From positions 6,223,001 through 6,287,000 of the forward strand of contig NEEC01000002.1 in assembly GCA_002189035.1 (NCBI GenBank): a DNA stretch of 64,000 bases. The letters run 5' to 3'. Within the stretch, counting starts at the first letter, position 1, and the number at the start of each line of letters is the position of its first letter. The stretch is from Utricularia gibba. Its lineage: Eukaryota; Streptophyta; Magnoliopsida; Lamiales; Lentibulariaceae. Below the pieces are notes generated by a model. It was not told the origin of the DNA, ran no database searches, and saw nothing but the letters and a program-made list of their open reading frames with translations. Both the position numbers and the translations under genes were made by a program. This document shows, piece after piece, positions 42,700-54,999 of this stretch.

Positions 42700-44460
42700 C
42701 CATATTTTAAATGATAAAAAATGATTTAATCAGAATTTTTCGGAATTTAATCTGATCCCATTAATTCATTTTAATTTAAATAATTAAATTGTGACTTTTT
42801 AAACAGAATTAGTTAATTTTTTTTTTAAAAAAAGGAGAAAAATGTATTAATGACGGAAAAGGACATGCAGAGCTGATTGCGCCGCTGAGCTCCACGTCAC
42901 CCATTTTGAATCTCATGTCACATGCAGGCTCTGCATCTGTCTCGACCCACGCGCGCTTAATCGGTAAATTCCGTAATTTTAATAATTAAATTAAAAGTCT
43001 CGATATTATCCAATTTTCTTTTTTTTTTCTTTTCGATGAAAAAAAAAGAGAATATTTAAATGCGGATTGATGGTACGATTTTAAATGTTTGGGCAACACT
43101 TTCTTCCTCTTAGGGGTACTTTATGGATCACACACATGAAGATGCTCCCATGCCATTATTTACGCTTTCGCATTTATACCCTCACCAACTCGCACTTATT
43201 ACCTTCCCTTCATTCTTTTAATATTTCAATTTTTTGCACTATTTAAATATAATGTCAAATATTTTAACATGTAAATGGCATGTGAATATATACATAGGAG
43301 ATAAGATATGTTTGATTGATAAATCATAAGTTGGATTAAAATTATTTTATTTATATGAAACTATAATTACATCATACAATAAATAAAAGATAAAAATGTC
43401 ATAAAAACTTTAGAAAATCTCATATTGGTTACAAATTAGATAAATTTAAAATTTATATAAAATAACTTTATCTAATTTTACATAAAAACTTTTTTGGAGC
43501 ATGAAAAAAACTTTAACATTAACTATGTTTTACTCAGGATAATTTCAAAATGGATGATTATATAACAAAATCTTGATCAATTAGTAGAAAAATATAAAAC
43601 TGTAATGGTTAAATATCCGAAACAAATAATATTATACAAAGGTAGCGGGAATCGTAGTATTTAAATATGTAAATTGGACAACAAGATTTTACATGTTAGG
43701 AAAATTAACTAGTAATATATTTTGAATTACTTATATTTTTTATAAACATATACTATATAGCTAAAATTAAAATATAAAATATACATAATTATTAATAAAT
43801 ATTTATTTGAATCACAAATAAACAATATAATTTTTGATTCCATAAGGAATTGAAGAGAATACAAGCGACAACCGAATCCCATTGAAACGGGTCGATTCAT
43901 ATGATTGAGAGTCACGTGTGGGGCCCAAGCGGCGGGCATGTCTCCGCAGGATATTCCATTCTGGTGCGGTGCGGTGCCTTCCCAAATTCCAATTTATTTG
44001 TATTTTTTTGTAATTTTTTATTAATAGTTATTTCTTTTTTTGATTCGGGAATCTATAGTCTAATAAAATAAAGATTATTGAGTTTACCATTTTATGGATT
44101 TTTTATTTTAAAAAATAATCCAATAAGATATATTCATTGACTTATAAATAGTAAACGAAATAGCATTTTATATTATTATTATTATTATAAGCAAGATAAT
44201 AAGAATTATATTATTAAAAAAGCATTAGATTCACTTATTTTTTTAATTAATATAGTGGAGAATCTTTCGATTTTCCATTTTATTTTCGTATTCGGAAACT
44301 AATTAAAAAAAATACAAATAAGAGAGCCAACTATTTTGATTTCCCAGTAAGGTACGGTGTGGATGCCAGCTTTTACTGGTCCAGCCATGGACCGGGTGGT
44401 GACCCCAAACCGCCGCCCGGGTGGTCTACGGTTCGAGAACATTTTAATGGGAATTTTTTC
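42700..44460. other. AT-rich intergenic DNA between CSLC and CGR genes
   Basis: Divergent spacer. The first part, 41739-42660, probably contains the CSLC 5' leader and promoter. From 42700 on it is very AT-rich. I see no ORF with coding character. Confidence 0.4.
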
Positions 44461-44498
44461 TTTTTTTTTGCATATTTCTAAATTTTACAAAATTTAAA

Positions 44499-44705
44499 GG
44501 TCTATTTATTTATGCTTCATTAAAAACACTTCAAATAAGTATTTCAAAAGTTAATATAAGCAGATATGAACCTACTTCAAAAAAATTGAAGCATTTAGGA
44601 ACGTTTTAATATTTCTACTTCAAAAAAATAGAAGTTATTTCTATTTTCAATAAAAATCATTTTAAAAACACTTAATTTAAAGTAGAAGCTGAAATAAATA
44701 AATCT
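44499..44705. mobile_element. Candidate MITE-like element, about 207 bp
   Basis: The left end (TCTATTTATTTATGCTTC, 44501-44518) and the reverse complement of the right end (TTTATTTATTTCAGCTTC, 44685-44703) match at most positions, and both are followed inward by AAAACACTT-like blocks. The interior is AT-rich and non-coding, as in small non-autonomous DNA elements. Target duplications are not clear, so the class cannot be given. Confidence 0.4.
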
Positions 44706-45462
44706 TAATTTTTTATTTTAATTTGATATTTAAATATTTAATCAGATAATATCGTATCAAATTCAAATTCGAACGAATAATCAGTGATGGAGCAAACTTC
44801 AACGACCTTCACCCAAATAAAAAATCATTCATTTGCAATCTACGAAATCAAATGTTGGTTTGTATCGACGAATCGAGATAATTTATGTATGCATAGAGTG
44901 GATGGGGGTGAATTATTGGTGCTAGTCGCATGAAGCAAGCTCTAAGGAGGCCAATATTTTGTACACGTTGGTGCCAACTTGCAGTTGGAGTTTCATGCCC
45001 TAAGTAGGTTTGGGGCACATTTCGCCCCCACTCTAGTGTACACACAATAAAGAATGTATCAATGCCTAAGATATTGTATTTATTCATTTTTGTAATGAAT
45101 ATAATGATTCTTTTTATTTTCTTTTTTTGAAAAAATGAAAGTTTACTGTGTAGAAGAATCTCAGGGTCGGGCCTTGAAATGTTGGGCCTGTCGGAGAGGA
45201 GCTTTCGGCCCAAGAGAGGGAATTCAGACAAGGGAGGTCCGGTTGTCTGCCATCATTCCGAGAAAGGGAGTGAGAGTGGAGCTCCGCTTTCGGTTCTTTG
45301 TCAAGTGGGGAGTGATCTGACGGTGGGTGTTTGATTTATTTAGTGCTTGATTTGGGATTCTGGGCACGTTGGGTGTTGTGGGTGGGTTTGCATTCAGCAG
45401 CTGTTGTTCAAATGGAGTGACGATTGGAAACGGGTGGAAACCGATCTGTTTTGTGTGCGGGA

Positions 45463-47002
45463 ATGGCGACAAGAAGGCCGGTAAATCCGTCGCGTCGGGT
45501 GGCGGATATTGAGAAGGCTCCGCTTTCTGAAACGCTTAGTTCAAGATCCGGACCTCCGTCGGCTTTTTCGGTGGCGCTCATTTTTCTGGTATCAATGTAC
45601 ACGCTTCTTAAGTTTTTCATCGATATTGTGTAGCATTTGCGGGGAAAAGTTGTCGCCTTTTGGCATCTGACGGCAGATTCTGTTTTCCATCTCTGCAGGG
45701 AGCCATTTTTGTTGTGGGTTATTTCCTTCGTAGTCAAGGTTATCTTTTCCCCCCTGCAATTGAATGTTGATTTCAACATGATGGACTTGCATTCTTTGTC
45801 GAAGATACTTGTGAACTTGTTGTCTGTATCTGCGTTCTTCGTGGTCACTCGTATTCATGTCATGTCTATGTGTCTAGTTAAAGTTACATTGTGTGGCCAT
45901 TTCCAGATATGATCTTTGATTCCTCTTTTGAGCAAGGATGCCTTCTCCTTTCAGGTGCTTTTGGAGTCAGTGAAGCTTTTAGTCAGGTAGAAGGTACTCG
46001 TGGTTTTCCAGTATTTTTTGCACAAAATATATGTTCTGTTAAAACTTGTCTAAAATTACTAGCCTCTGCTCTTCCAGGTGAATTCTTGTGTGCATCCGAT
46101 GTTGAACGTGGGATTCCAATTCTGAAGAAGGCGTATGGTGATAGCATGCGCAAGGTGTTGCATGTTGGCCCAAGTACTTGCTCTGTTGTTTCAAGAATGA
46201 TGAAAGAGGAAGACACTGAAGCATTTGGTATAGAACCTTATGATATAGAAGATGCAGATCCAACATGTAAGAGGCTTGTTCGCAGAGGCCTTGCTCGAGT
46301 GGTTGATATCAAGTTTCCACTTCCCTACCGGGCAAAATCGTTCCCCATTGTCATAATATCCGATGCTTTGGATTACTTGTCTCCAAAATATCTCAACAAG
46401 ACTCTTCCTGAATTAGCTAGAGTCTCTTCTGATGGCCTGATCATCTTCACTGGTAATGGAACTTATACCTTCTTTCTTGCTCTATGTATGTCTACAATAA
46501 CCCTCTTGTTTAATTTTCAACTAGAACGTCTCTTGTAGGTCATCCACGGCAACACAAGCAAAAACCTGCAGATAAAGCAAAAATCAGGAGTTCGGTAAGT
46601 CATCCTCTCTTATCCCTTCATGGGATGAAGCTCTTATATTTTGTCACTCAGATAAACTCCGCGTATCTTATCAGAACGAACATGTTATCAAAAATCTATC
46701 TATGAATCCCTACTGAGAGCATAATGCAGCCGTGTTTATTTTTCACTCTAGTGTTAGAAATGCATATTCCTAAGCCTTTTCTGCTCTACATGCTACTACT
46801 GTATAGTGAACTTGCACGATCCCAATAGTTTTCTCGTTATATGTTGTAGGTGAAGCTGAGGAGCGCGACGTGGTGGATTCGGTATTTTGTCCAAATGGGA
46901 TTAGAAGAAAATGAAGCTATAGTAAAGAAGTTTGAACAGGCTGCAGGTAAAAGCTATTACACACCAAAATGTCAGATGTTTCATCTCAAGCCATACCTGT
47001 GA
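45463..47002 (+). CDS. CGR2/CGR3-like Golgi pectin methyltransferase, 262 aa
   Basis: Predicted S-adenosylmethionine-dependent enzyme needed for homogalacturonan methylesterification in the Golgi. Six exons join to 789 bases: 45463-45588, 45699-45738, 45955-45993, 46078-46452, 46539-46594 and 46850-47002. The product length (262 aa) matches the Arabidopsis proteins. The N-terminus is ATRRPVNPSRRVAD followed by one membrane anchor (VALIFL then GAIFVVGYF, joined across an intron), giving a type II Golgi protein. The lumenal domain has IPILKKAYGDSMRKVLHVGP, GIEPYDIEDADPTCK, DIKFPLPYRAKSF and ISDALDYLSPKYLNKTLPEL. The C-terminus has RSATWWIRYFVQMGLEENEA and ends CQMFHLKPYL, a few residues longer than the usual CQVFHL end. 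The micro-exons 2 and 3 (40 and 39 bases) were placed by phase and by the conserved membrane segment. Confidence 0.93.
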
Positions 47003-47370
47003 TGTGCAAGTAAGAACATATTGTATGTAGTATGATCTTAGTTTCAACTACAAACTAACCCTGATGCATACCAACCAAGCCCAGGAGTAACCAGAGCATG
47101 TTCGTTTTCGATACTTTCAAACATTGCAGTGGGGATTTAGCCCCCATGGATTTTGTATCTGCCCCAAATTGATAGAGTTTTTGCTGAATTGTCTATAAAC
47201 CTAAAGAGATTGTCATTTTTCACTATTCGTTCTAAACAAGGGAAAGTTGGGTTCAATGGGGAATTCTTATATTATATCAAAGGAGACACTGATGATAGGA
47301 CAAGTCCTTGGCTCACTAATCTACATTGACTCACAGCCTGCTGCTGATAGGACAAGCTGTCACATTTGAA

Positions 47371-49582
47371 TCAGGGGCCGAGGCTGTAAGGGCCATGTCC
47401 CAAGTATTGAGCCCCATTGCAGTGGTGGTGCTGCAAGCCATCCATCACCATTAACTCAACTTCATCAGAGGGCTTCCAATGCCGTTTCCTCTGGTTTATG
47501 AACCAGTTGTTTATCTGTTTCTGATCCAGTCCAGTTGCTTCTCCTAGTGCCACCTTTTCCGACTCCTGCACCGGCAACTTGAAATCATTGGAACCAGCAA
47601 AAACATATAGGATGTTTGAAGCATGGCGGAATTATACCGATGGATAAGGCCATTTGTAGTGCAATTGCCACCACGTGAGCATCTTTTGTCTTGCCTCTCT
47701 TGGAAGTTTGCCTTTCTTCTTCTTCCTCGAGAACTCCTGCTTCAGGGTACTCAGATATCCACGATACTTGTTCCGGAGATAGTTTTTCAACTGAGGATCC
47801 ATAGCTCGTGGGTCGACCCCGGATTCCTCTTCCCCGCCACGCGCACCGCCGTGATAACCATCCGCCGAACCGCCATCACCGCGGGGTTGTGATCTTGGGG
47901 AGTACCCAAAATGCAATACAAAAAGGATCATCATTCATATTCCCATGATAAAATATAGCTAGATGTATCGGTGATCAACCCTTTTGCGAGTCATGTAAGA
48001 AGCTTCTACGAAAACCAGACTCAGTTACTACACTGAAGAAAACCAGCACGCAGATCCATGGCTGGGATGATAAGCATACCTTATAGCATTTGCAACAGAA
48101 ACTATCATCATATACAACCTCTGAAAACGACAAGAGTGGTTTATTACACACAGTAAAGTGAAATTCTTGGAAGAAGATGACATTGATTTCGATCGTCCTT
48201 CTCTTTTCATAAAAGTATACATTTGCATGGGACGAGACTTTTGAATGACCATTTACCTAACTGGGGGTCCGTAGAGCGGATTGAAAAGAAAGGCATGCCA
48301 CGAAGTAAGAAGATAAGGCTGTAGCGCAATGACATGAACGGCATCCAATGATCAACTCAAAAGTACAGAAATAGACAGACCACTAGGAGATGAGAGCATT
48401 AACTGCTGGACTCCTCTCTTCTCTGTCTCATACTTTTCCTTCCTAAATGCTTACTTTCACTTAATTATACGACAAACAAAAGGTGTTTTTCATAAAAACA
48501 ACAAGATAACACAGACTGCCGAACACATGTAAACAGACAGTTGAAAAAAGAATGCCTGAATTTAGGGCTTTTCGCTTTTTTACAGGGTAGGGTTATGCGA
48601 AGAACACCCACCGGAAAAGATGGCAGCAGTTGCAAAGGTGTATTCTGTTCACGTGGAAAGACTGTTTGGGTCAAACATTTGTGCTATAAACTAAGAATCC
48701 TGAGAATGCGTGTTGTTTATGTATCTCCCACATGCATGTACCCGGTGCAGACGTGAGAGTGAAAATTCAAACTCAAATAGGAGGCCGTACCGGTCGGAGG
48801 AGGAGGATTGGTGATCTGACTGAGCTGAGCTTCTGCAGTTCTCATGAATTCCATGGCTTCTTCCAATGGGGTCGTTAGTTTTTCTCGAAGCTTTACGAGC
48901 ATGTTGCAGTAGGCTTCCTGATCATTGCATAACAGATTGGGAAGCTCTTATGGTGGAGGGAGTGATGTGTGAGTTCCTTCAATCTTAATGAAAATGAGAA
49001 CTTGGAGTACCATGAATCGATCGAGTTCAGGGTCACTAGAATCCTGTGTAGTTGAACCGGAAGTGGGTCGCGGAGGCTCGAGATCTTGCCGGAGCTGAAC
49101 GAGACGCGCCACCGTCTCCGGGGGGCTCCGACCTTCGTATTTTAAAATAGACAACAAAGCGTATGTTCAGTCAGTCTACATGTTGGAAGAAGTATAGGGT
49201 TTGATCCCAAAAAGGATATCACCTTGTGGCAGTCGATGTAGGCTTGGATAAGATTGGGATACTGGGGATGGGCAACGATTTTGGATTTCATAGCTGCGAT
49301 CGCTTCACCGGACTCCTCGCCGGAGCACCGCCGTTCATGAGACGGCGTATTAGCAGGAGGGAACTGGAATTTAGTCTCGTGATCATCTTGCCATGCACCG
49401 TATTCCGTTTTAACAGAAGTGGGTTGATGCTGCTGCTGTTGCAGGGGTTGCAAGTGATGAAACCCCGTAAAGCCCAGCTGCCGGAGAGGGAGATCATGGC
49501 CGGACCCCCCGGCGCCGTACAACAAACCGCCGTCTCCCGGACAACTCAAGTGACCGTGCATCGGCCGATCGTAGCCGTCCAT
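47371..49582 (-). CDS. Class I KNOX homeobox protein (KNAT1/BREVIPEDICELLUS-type), with a one-base frameshift
   Basis: TALE homeodomain transcription factor of the class that maintains meristems and patterns stems. Exons are 49582-49223, 49132-49011, 48917-48742, 47893-47638 and 47565-47371. KNOX1 is seen as [24 protein letters not shown]2 as DPELDRFM plus [20 protein letters not shown], then the ELK region ([20 protein letters not shown]). The homeodomain has [20 protein letters not shown], the PYP extra loop and [20 protein letters not shown]. The end HGPYSLGP resembles the BP/KNAT1 end. Exon 2 is one base short: after CHK the sequence should read VGAPPE, but the run of six C (49120-49125) gives the wrong frame. 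With one more C the total is 1110 bases (369 aa). The donor of exon 3 (48742) was chosen by phase; another at 48791 gives the wrong frame. Confidence 0.9.
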
Positions 49583-49899
49583 CCTCAAGAATCCCCACCA
49601 AATGAAAACCCTAGATAAAGCCGGTGATTCAGTGAGAAACTCAAGCTCCAAAAGCACAACAGAATAGGGGTCCTATCGCAAGATTGGCAAATTTTGGAAT
49701 TCTAGAGCCTTCTAGATGGACCCCAATAACCGGCGAAAATTTTCCGATGAATCATCGCCGCCGCAGAAGGGCATCGGGAGACTAACCAAAAAGGCTCCGC
49801 TTTAGAGGACAAGAACGTTACTCCCCCTTTATCTCATTTTCTTAAATAAAAAAACCTAGAAATTGATATTATTAAAAATAGAGATTTTATTGTTTAAAA

Positions 49900-50600
49900 A
49901 AATTAAAAGGCGAAATTTGTGCCTCCATGCAAACCACGTGTCCTCACCCGTATGGGCCCATTCATCCCTTAGACCTAAACTGGGCCCAGCTCCGACACCG
50001 ACACACGACACCTCAATGAATTTTTTTATTCAAAATAAAATGTGAAATTCCTAATGGGACAATGGGCTCTCCACTTCCCCATGATTTGTGGGCAACGTGC
50101 AGGTTTTCCGGTTTGTGGGGTAAATTCGTAATTTCCTCTGGGGCTACGTTGTCTGAATCGCGGCCAGCCAGCACCCCGTAATTTTCGCGTGGTTTGACGG
50201 GCCCCACATTCAAACTGTCTTATTTATGCAATATTTAAAATGTGTTTTTTATATAATTTAGGATTAATTAATTGAAAATTAAATTCTCCATTTTCATTGG
50301 ATAAATTGATCCTAAACCATCCTTTGACAAGAACTGATCACCTAACCATCCCAACCCCAATCCGTCCTCATTAACATTTGTCATGACCTAATTTAATATT
50401 GTATAATATTATTTGTTTTGAGCATTTAAATTTTACGATTTTATTTTTTTAGTTTTGAAAAGAAAATTACTCGTAAAAGAGTAAGAAGTTACTTATTTAA
50501 GTATATCTACTTTCACATTCGTAATTAATATGAGATACCGTAACTAATCTTTTGATCTTATACCGTAATTTTTGTAAGCTGTGTTACGAAAAGCTTTATT
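49900..50600. other. Intergenic DNA between KNOX and EPFL genes
   Basis: Promoter-side spacer of two divergent genes, AT-rich in the second half. It contains GGGCCCA-like motifs near 49955-49990 but no recognised gene. Confidence 0.35.
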
Positions 50601-51325
50601 CGTATAACATATGATCTTGGTAGTAACGTGCATGAGGCCAGTCACCAATATCAAGGAAGCATCTATACAAGCATCTTTCCATTGGGTTCTCGTGACGGCC
50701 CAACGTTTTAAATGGGCCGCATGGTAGGCCCATTAGATGTCCACGTGCGGTCTGTGGAGACTGTCCCGACGCAATGAATGCTCGCAGTTGCAAGCGTGGG
50801 GAATTGGAAAATTTGTACGTACCAAATAGACTGTCGTCCCCATCCCATGTTGAATCAGAAAAGCTTGAAGTTTGTGTGTGCGTGTGGGTGTTTCTGACAT
50901 GTTTTGTGATCCCTTCTTCACAAATGAAAAGACTTTTCACTCCCGAAAATGAGAGAAAGTCATCACCTTTTCCATGATTACCAGCAAAATCATGGTCTGG
51001 AGAGGAATGACGTTGTTTGAAAGTGTTGTGGGGATGAAGAACTCTTGCGTGAGTCTGGAGGCAAATGATCCTTTTTTCTCCATCGCCCACCCAACTTGGG
51101 CACTGTTTCACGCAGAAGCTACAGTTCCCACCCATCAACTCCACTTCAACAGAGTGTTTTGCAGGGAACAGCCTGGAGCTTCCTTTCTCTGGTTACTGTT
51201 TCTTGGTTCTGTTCCTGTAAAACAACAGTTGTTTAGTTGGTCCCCGGCCTCTTGCTGTATCTGTATCTTTGGTCTTCTTCTTAGGTCAGTGCTCGGTTTT
51301 CCCTCTCCTGCAAGAAAATTCTCCA

Positions 51326-51807
51326 ATGGCCTTTACTAGATTCAACTCCATTCTTCTAAGCACTAGTTTCATGCAACTGATTCTACTGTACCTTCATCTT
51401 TCGCTTCTGCTGCTGAACTCAGCAACCCATTGCATGGCTGAAGCTGAAGGTGAAGTTTTGCTCTGCAGGGAACACAGAAAAGGTCCTCAATGAACATTTC
51501 TGTTTCTCTTGCAGGTTCACAGACTCCGGTGCCTGGGAAAACCACCATGGTAAGTGAGAAAAACATTGAGCAACTGCAGCGGATGAAGGGAGAAACTAGC
51601 ATGAAGATCATGGGATTGATAGGATCAAGGCCGCCAAGATGCAATAACAGGTGTGCTTATTGTCATCATTGCGAAGCAGTTCAGGTTCCGATCACTCCAA
51701 TGGACAAGAAGACTATGAGACTCAGATACTACACCAGGGATGAAATTCTGGACTACAAGCCCATGCGGTGGAAGTGCAAATGTGGGAACTTTTTCTTTGA
51801 CCCATAG
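51326..51807 (+). CDS. EPIDERMAL PATTERNING FACTOR-like secreted peptide (EPFL1-3 group), 138 aa
   Basis: Secreted cysteine-rich signal that binds ERECTA-family receptors. Two exons, 51326-51449 and 51515-51807, join to 417 bases. The N-terminus is a signal peptide with the hydrophobic core LILLYLHLSLLLL. The mature C-terminal domain starts near IGSRPPRC and has six cysteines in the spacing CxxxCxxCxxC, then WKCKC, with the family motifs EAVQVP and DYKPMRWKCKCGNFFFDP at the end. The loop between them is short, as in EPFL2-type peptides. The SRPPRC..HCEAVQVP pattern is closest to EPFL2 by memory, so EPFL1-3 group is the safe call. Roles in leaf margins or ovule spacing are known for this group and inferred here. 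It lies head to head with the KNOX gene. Confidence 0.9.
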
Positions 51808-51899
51808 TGGATCTTTTTCTGCTACAAGGATTCACCTAAGCCTCTTGAATCCCCCATTTTTGCAGCGACTGCAACTCTCTGCTGTTTCAATAATCCGCA

Positions 51900-53050
51900 T
51901 TTCGTAGACACGGTGGATTCTCACATAGCCTTCACTTTTCTGGGCATCAAAAGATGTTTCTGTATTCAAATCAATGTATCATATGGATTCTAAAGTTCGG
52001 TTAGAAGATCACCACTCAAACTGCAGAGGAGAAACTAGAAGACAGTCATGGTAAGAAACTAAACGCCCATGCAATCGCCAAAGATTGGAATTTTTAAACA
52101 GGGGACGATGTAAAGAAACAAACTTAATCCAAATACACAGCTTAGTTGCAGCAATAGATACTCCAAAAGGCAAAATGAAGGCAGCCAAGTTAGACTCCAA
52201 TTCCCCTCAAATTAGACAAAGGCTTTAGTCTTTACACGAAACACACCTGGATTCGATTATCATAATCAGGATTACTCCTAAAACTCACCACGAAAAGAAC
52301 CAGCCAATTCCACTGCCTTTTACAGATCCTTACTTTCACTGCTCCATGCGAATTCCACTGCAACAGTATCCATAGAGCAGACGTCCCTGAAAAGTAAAAG
52401 TAAGCCCAGATTGGTATTGGCACAACACATTCTCAGATTCATTCGGTTTCAAGAAGCGGTGCCCCAGCAAAAACGCTGACAGTGGTTAGATTTCCAAGAG
52501 CCATGGTGCCGTAAATCAGAAACTCGGTTAAAAAATGGCCAAACACAGGAAAGTTGCAAGGTCTATTTTTAAGATTGAATGCGCGCAGACAGCAAAGACG
52601 GCAAGTCAACAACGTTCAAACCCCAAACGCCCGCCCGTGCGTCACTGAACCCAGATTTTCCGGGTGAACGTAGAACAAGCGTTTCCAAAGAAAATGCCGC
52701 GTCTAACATCATACTCTGGCACAGCCACACGAAGAGCCCAAATATCGCAGAATCCGAACCATACTGAATCTAAACGAAGTGCCGCCACGAGTAACAACCA
52801 CCATCGTAGTAACTTCCTGGTTGCCGTCGCCGCCGCGCGATCCCCCTTGCTACCGGTTTTTGGCTCTACTTCGTTAATTTGCAGAAAGAAGAAGGACCGT
52901 ATTGCAATTAAAACAATTACTATTATTCATTTATTGATAGAAACTAACGCAATCCAGTAAAATGTTTTACTGTTGCGATTTTTACCGCGGACGTCTGTTG
53001 TCCATTTGTGGAGAATTTACATTTTTTTATACACAAAAATGTTAGGATTC
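51900..53050. other. Intergenic DNA, no gene recognised
   Basis: Moderate base composition with splice-like motifs on the minus strand (for example a TTTTCAG acceptor near 52390). ORFs are short and lack family features. It may include the EPFL 3' UTR, the DUF1005 3' UTR and an unknown transcript. Confidence 0.3.
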
Positions 53051-53111
53051 TGAATTGACGGATTTACCCTTACCCCTCCAGGTTGGTCGTTTCTAAATTC
53101 CGTCCGCCGCG

Positions 53112-54765
53112 CTAGCTCCGGGAATGAAGATCCTGAGGAGGGCAAAGATCCTTTCGCAGATTCTCCGAGAAAAGTTTGCAGGCCTCGACGCTTAGGTTCG
53201 CCGCCGCCGCCAGGGCGATGAAAACCGCCGCGTCCTCCGTGCAGTTAACATGCTGTGCGGCCACCTCCGCCCTCGGCCCCGTCTTCTTGCCGCGGATACC
53301 AACCATACCCCGACGTGTGCTTCCATTACAAATCCACGGTACTGGCAGTAAGGCCAGAGGGCGGAATCGAAGTCACCGCTGCCGCGTGGGCTGCAGCCGG
53401 GGGAAGCGGCGGCGCTTCGCGGCGTCCCGGCGGGTGTTCCGCCGCGGCTGTTGGTCAAATCGATGACGAATTTTCCTCCCTTGCTGCCAGTGAGGCACGA
53501 CTCGGCTAAGAGAACGCCGGTTGTGGAAGCCGAGTCGGGGATCAACTCAAATCGGTAGCCGAGGCCATCGGAGGCGCTTCGCGCCCGCCAGACTTCAAGG
53601 CGGCCCCAGGGCTTCCAAGTACCGTCGCCTGGGCGGAGAATGAGCCAGCAACCCGGGTTGGCCCGGCTGACCCGGTCCGTGCCGGGTGAGGCGACGAATG
53701 GAGTCACCATCGACGCGACGGCGACTGATGAACCAGAGAGGTCGTGGATGGTGATGGACCATCCCTTTCTTTCCTTTCCAGGCCTTTCCTTTTCGCTGCC
53801 AAACGACGATAGCCACCGCCTTCCACCGCCACCATGGCCCGCCGGTAGTGACCTGCATATAAATCACAAGGGACCATAAATGAGAACTCCACCGATCTGC
53901 ATTCACATGGTTAAATATGAAATCGCCATGAAACGCCCTCGTGAAAGTGAGGAAATGGGCCATCCTCCAACTCAGATGGGTGAATTTTTTTTCCGGGGAA
54001 TTCCCGGACGAAATCCCCGTTTTACAGTTCCGGTTTTCCTTCAAACTTCCATAAGAAATCATTGAGAAAACTAGTACCAGAATTCACGAAAATTTATTCT
54101 CTGAAAATCGCATGAATCAGAGCATTTGCTCACCGGGATCGTTGATTCGGGTCGGCGGAGCGAAAGCTGAACTTGCAGGTGAAAACAGGCTGCCGTGAAT
54201 TTCCGCCGATTTGGAAAATTTGAGGACTGCATTCAGGCTCGCCGTCGAACTCAAAAACGAACCGCGGCTCCGGCTCCGCCCTGACATTCAGATGAAACTC
54301 AGCTTTATTCATTTTACCCGCTTTCCCCATACTAATCCACCCATTGTGAATAACCACCGATCTCGATTCCGCAACCGTCAACTCCAAAGGTACATAAATT
54401 TTCCCCAGTAACCGACCGGAGTGCAGGCCGCAAGCACTCCCCCGACTACCGGAATACACCAATATCACAAGACGGGCCTTATTCGATCGCGAAAATACCG
54501 ACGATTTCCCTGTAAGCCGGTCCATATCCGATTTACTCAGATGGAAGCTCGCCGCCAGAGCTTGAGAATTCCCATCAGGGAATTGGGTGTTCTCCGGCGC
54601 AATGTAGGGCACTACCGCGTTCTGCAAGGGGAACCCCTTCAACTTAATTACACAGAAACACGGCGACGATGAAGGATGCACCGCCACGCGAGCCGGCTTC
54701 ACCGCCACCGGGATTTTCAGGCCGAGATTCTTCACCGTAACCCTTACAAAGGAACAAGGATCCAT
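53112..54765 (-). CDS. DUF1005 family protein (formin-like annotation in some databases), with a one-base frameshift
   Basis: Plant-specific protein of unknown function. Two exons, 54765-54134 and 53852-53112. The N-terminus MDPCSFVRVTVKNLGLKIPV and AVVPYIAPENTQFPDGNSQA are typical. Further landmarks are FEFDGEPECSPQIFQI, RQPVFTCKFSFRS, ERPGKERKGWSITIHDLSGS, MVTPFVASPGTDRVSRANPG, SWLILRPGDGTWKPWGRLE-like, GLGYRFELIPDS and CTEDAAVFIALAAAANLSVE. The C2-like N-terminal region may bind membranes, but that is inference. After GFVMEAHVG the frame shifts by one at a run of four G (53308-53311, plus strand CCCC). One extra G gives a 457-residue protein that runs on to KDLCPPQDLHSRS. Despite the formin name there is no FH2 domain. 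Confidence 0.9.
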
Positions 54766-54999
54766 AAATCACCCAACCAAACCCCACCAATCTCACTCTC
54801 AAAACCCGATGAACGCGGCCAAGATGAAGACGGAGACTGAAACTACACAACAGCCACCAACTTAACGGCCCTGCCCTCCTCTGCCCCGCCCTCCACCCCG
54901 TGGCCCGTACAGAAAATAATTAAAATATTAATTATGGCATAAAACCACGCTCTTTGCACCTGTTTATTATTATTAAATTATTAATCAATCGCTGGACGC

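Noticed and set aside
44425..44441. GGTTCGAGAAC, like a tRNA B box
   Set aside because: No A box, acceptor stem or anticodon arm could be built around it.
44848..45231. 127-codon minus-strand ORF
   Set aside because: Half of it is low-complexity Lys/Ile/Phe, and the rest (WGRNVPQTYLGHETPTASWH) matches nothing I know. It lies in the CGR upstream region.
45408..45848. 146-codon minus-strand ORF
   Set aside because: It is antisense to exons 1 and 2 of the CGR gene, which have clear homology.
48791..48917. Shorter exon 3 of the KNOX gene (donor at 48791)
   Set aside because: It leaves phase 1, while exon 4 needs phase 2. The donor at 48742 keeps the frame.
50596..51144. 182-codon minus-strand ORF
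   Set aside because: It overlaps the EPFL upstream region, has no family features and its composition looks like a chance frame.
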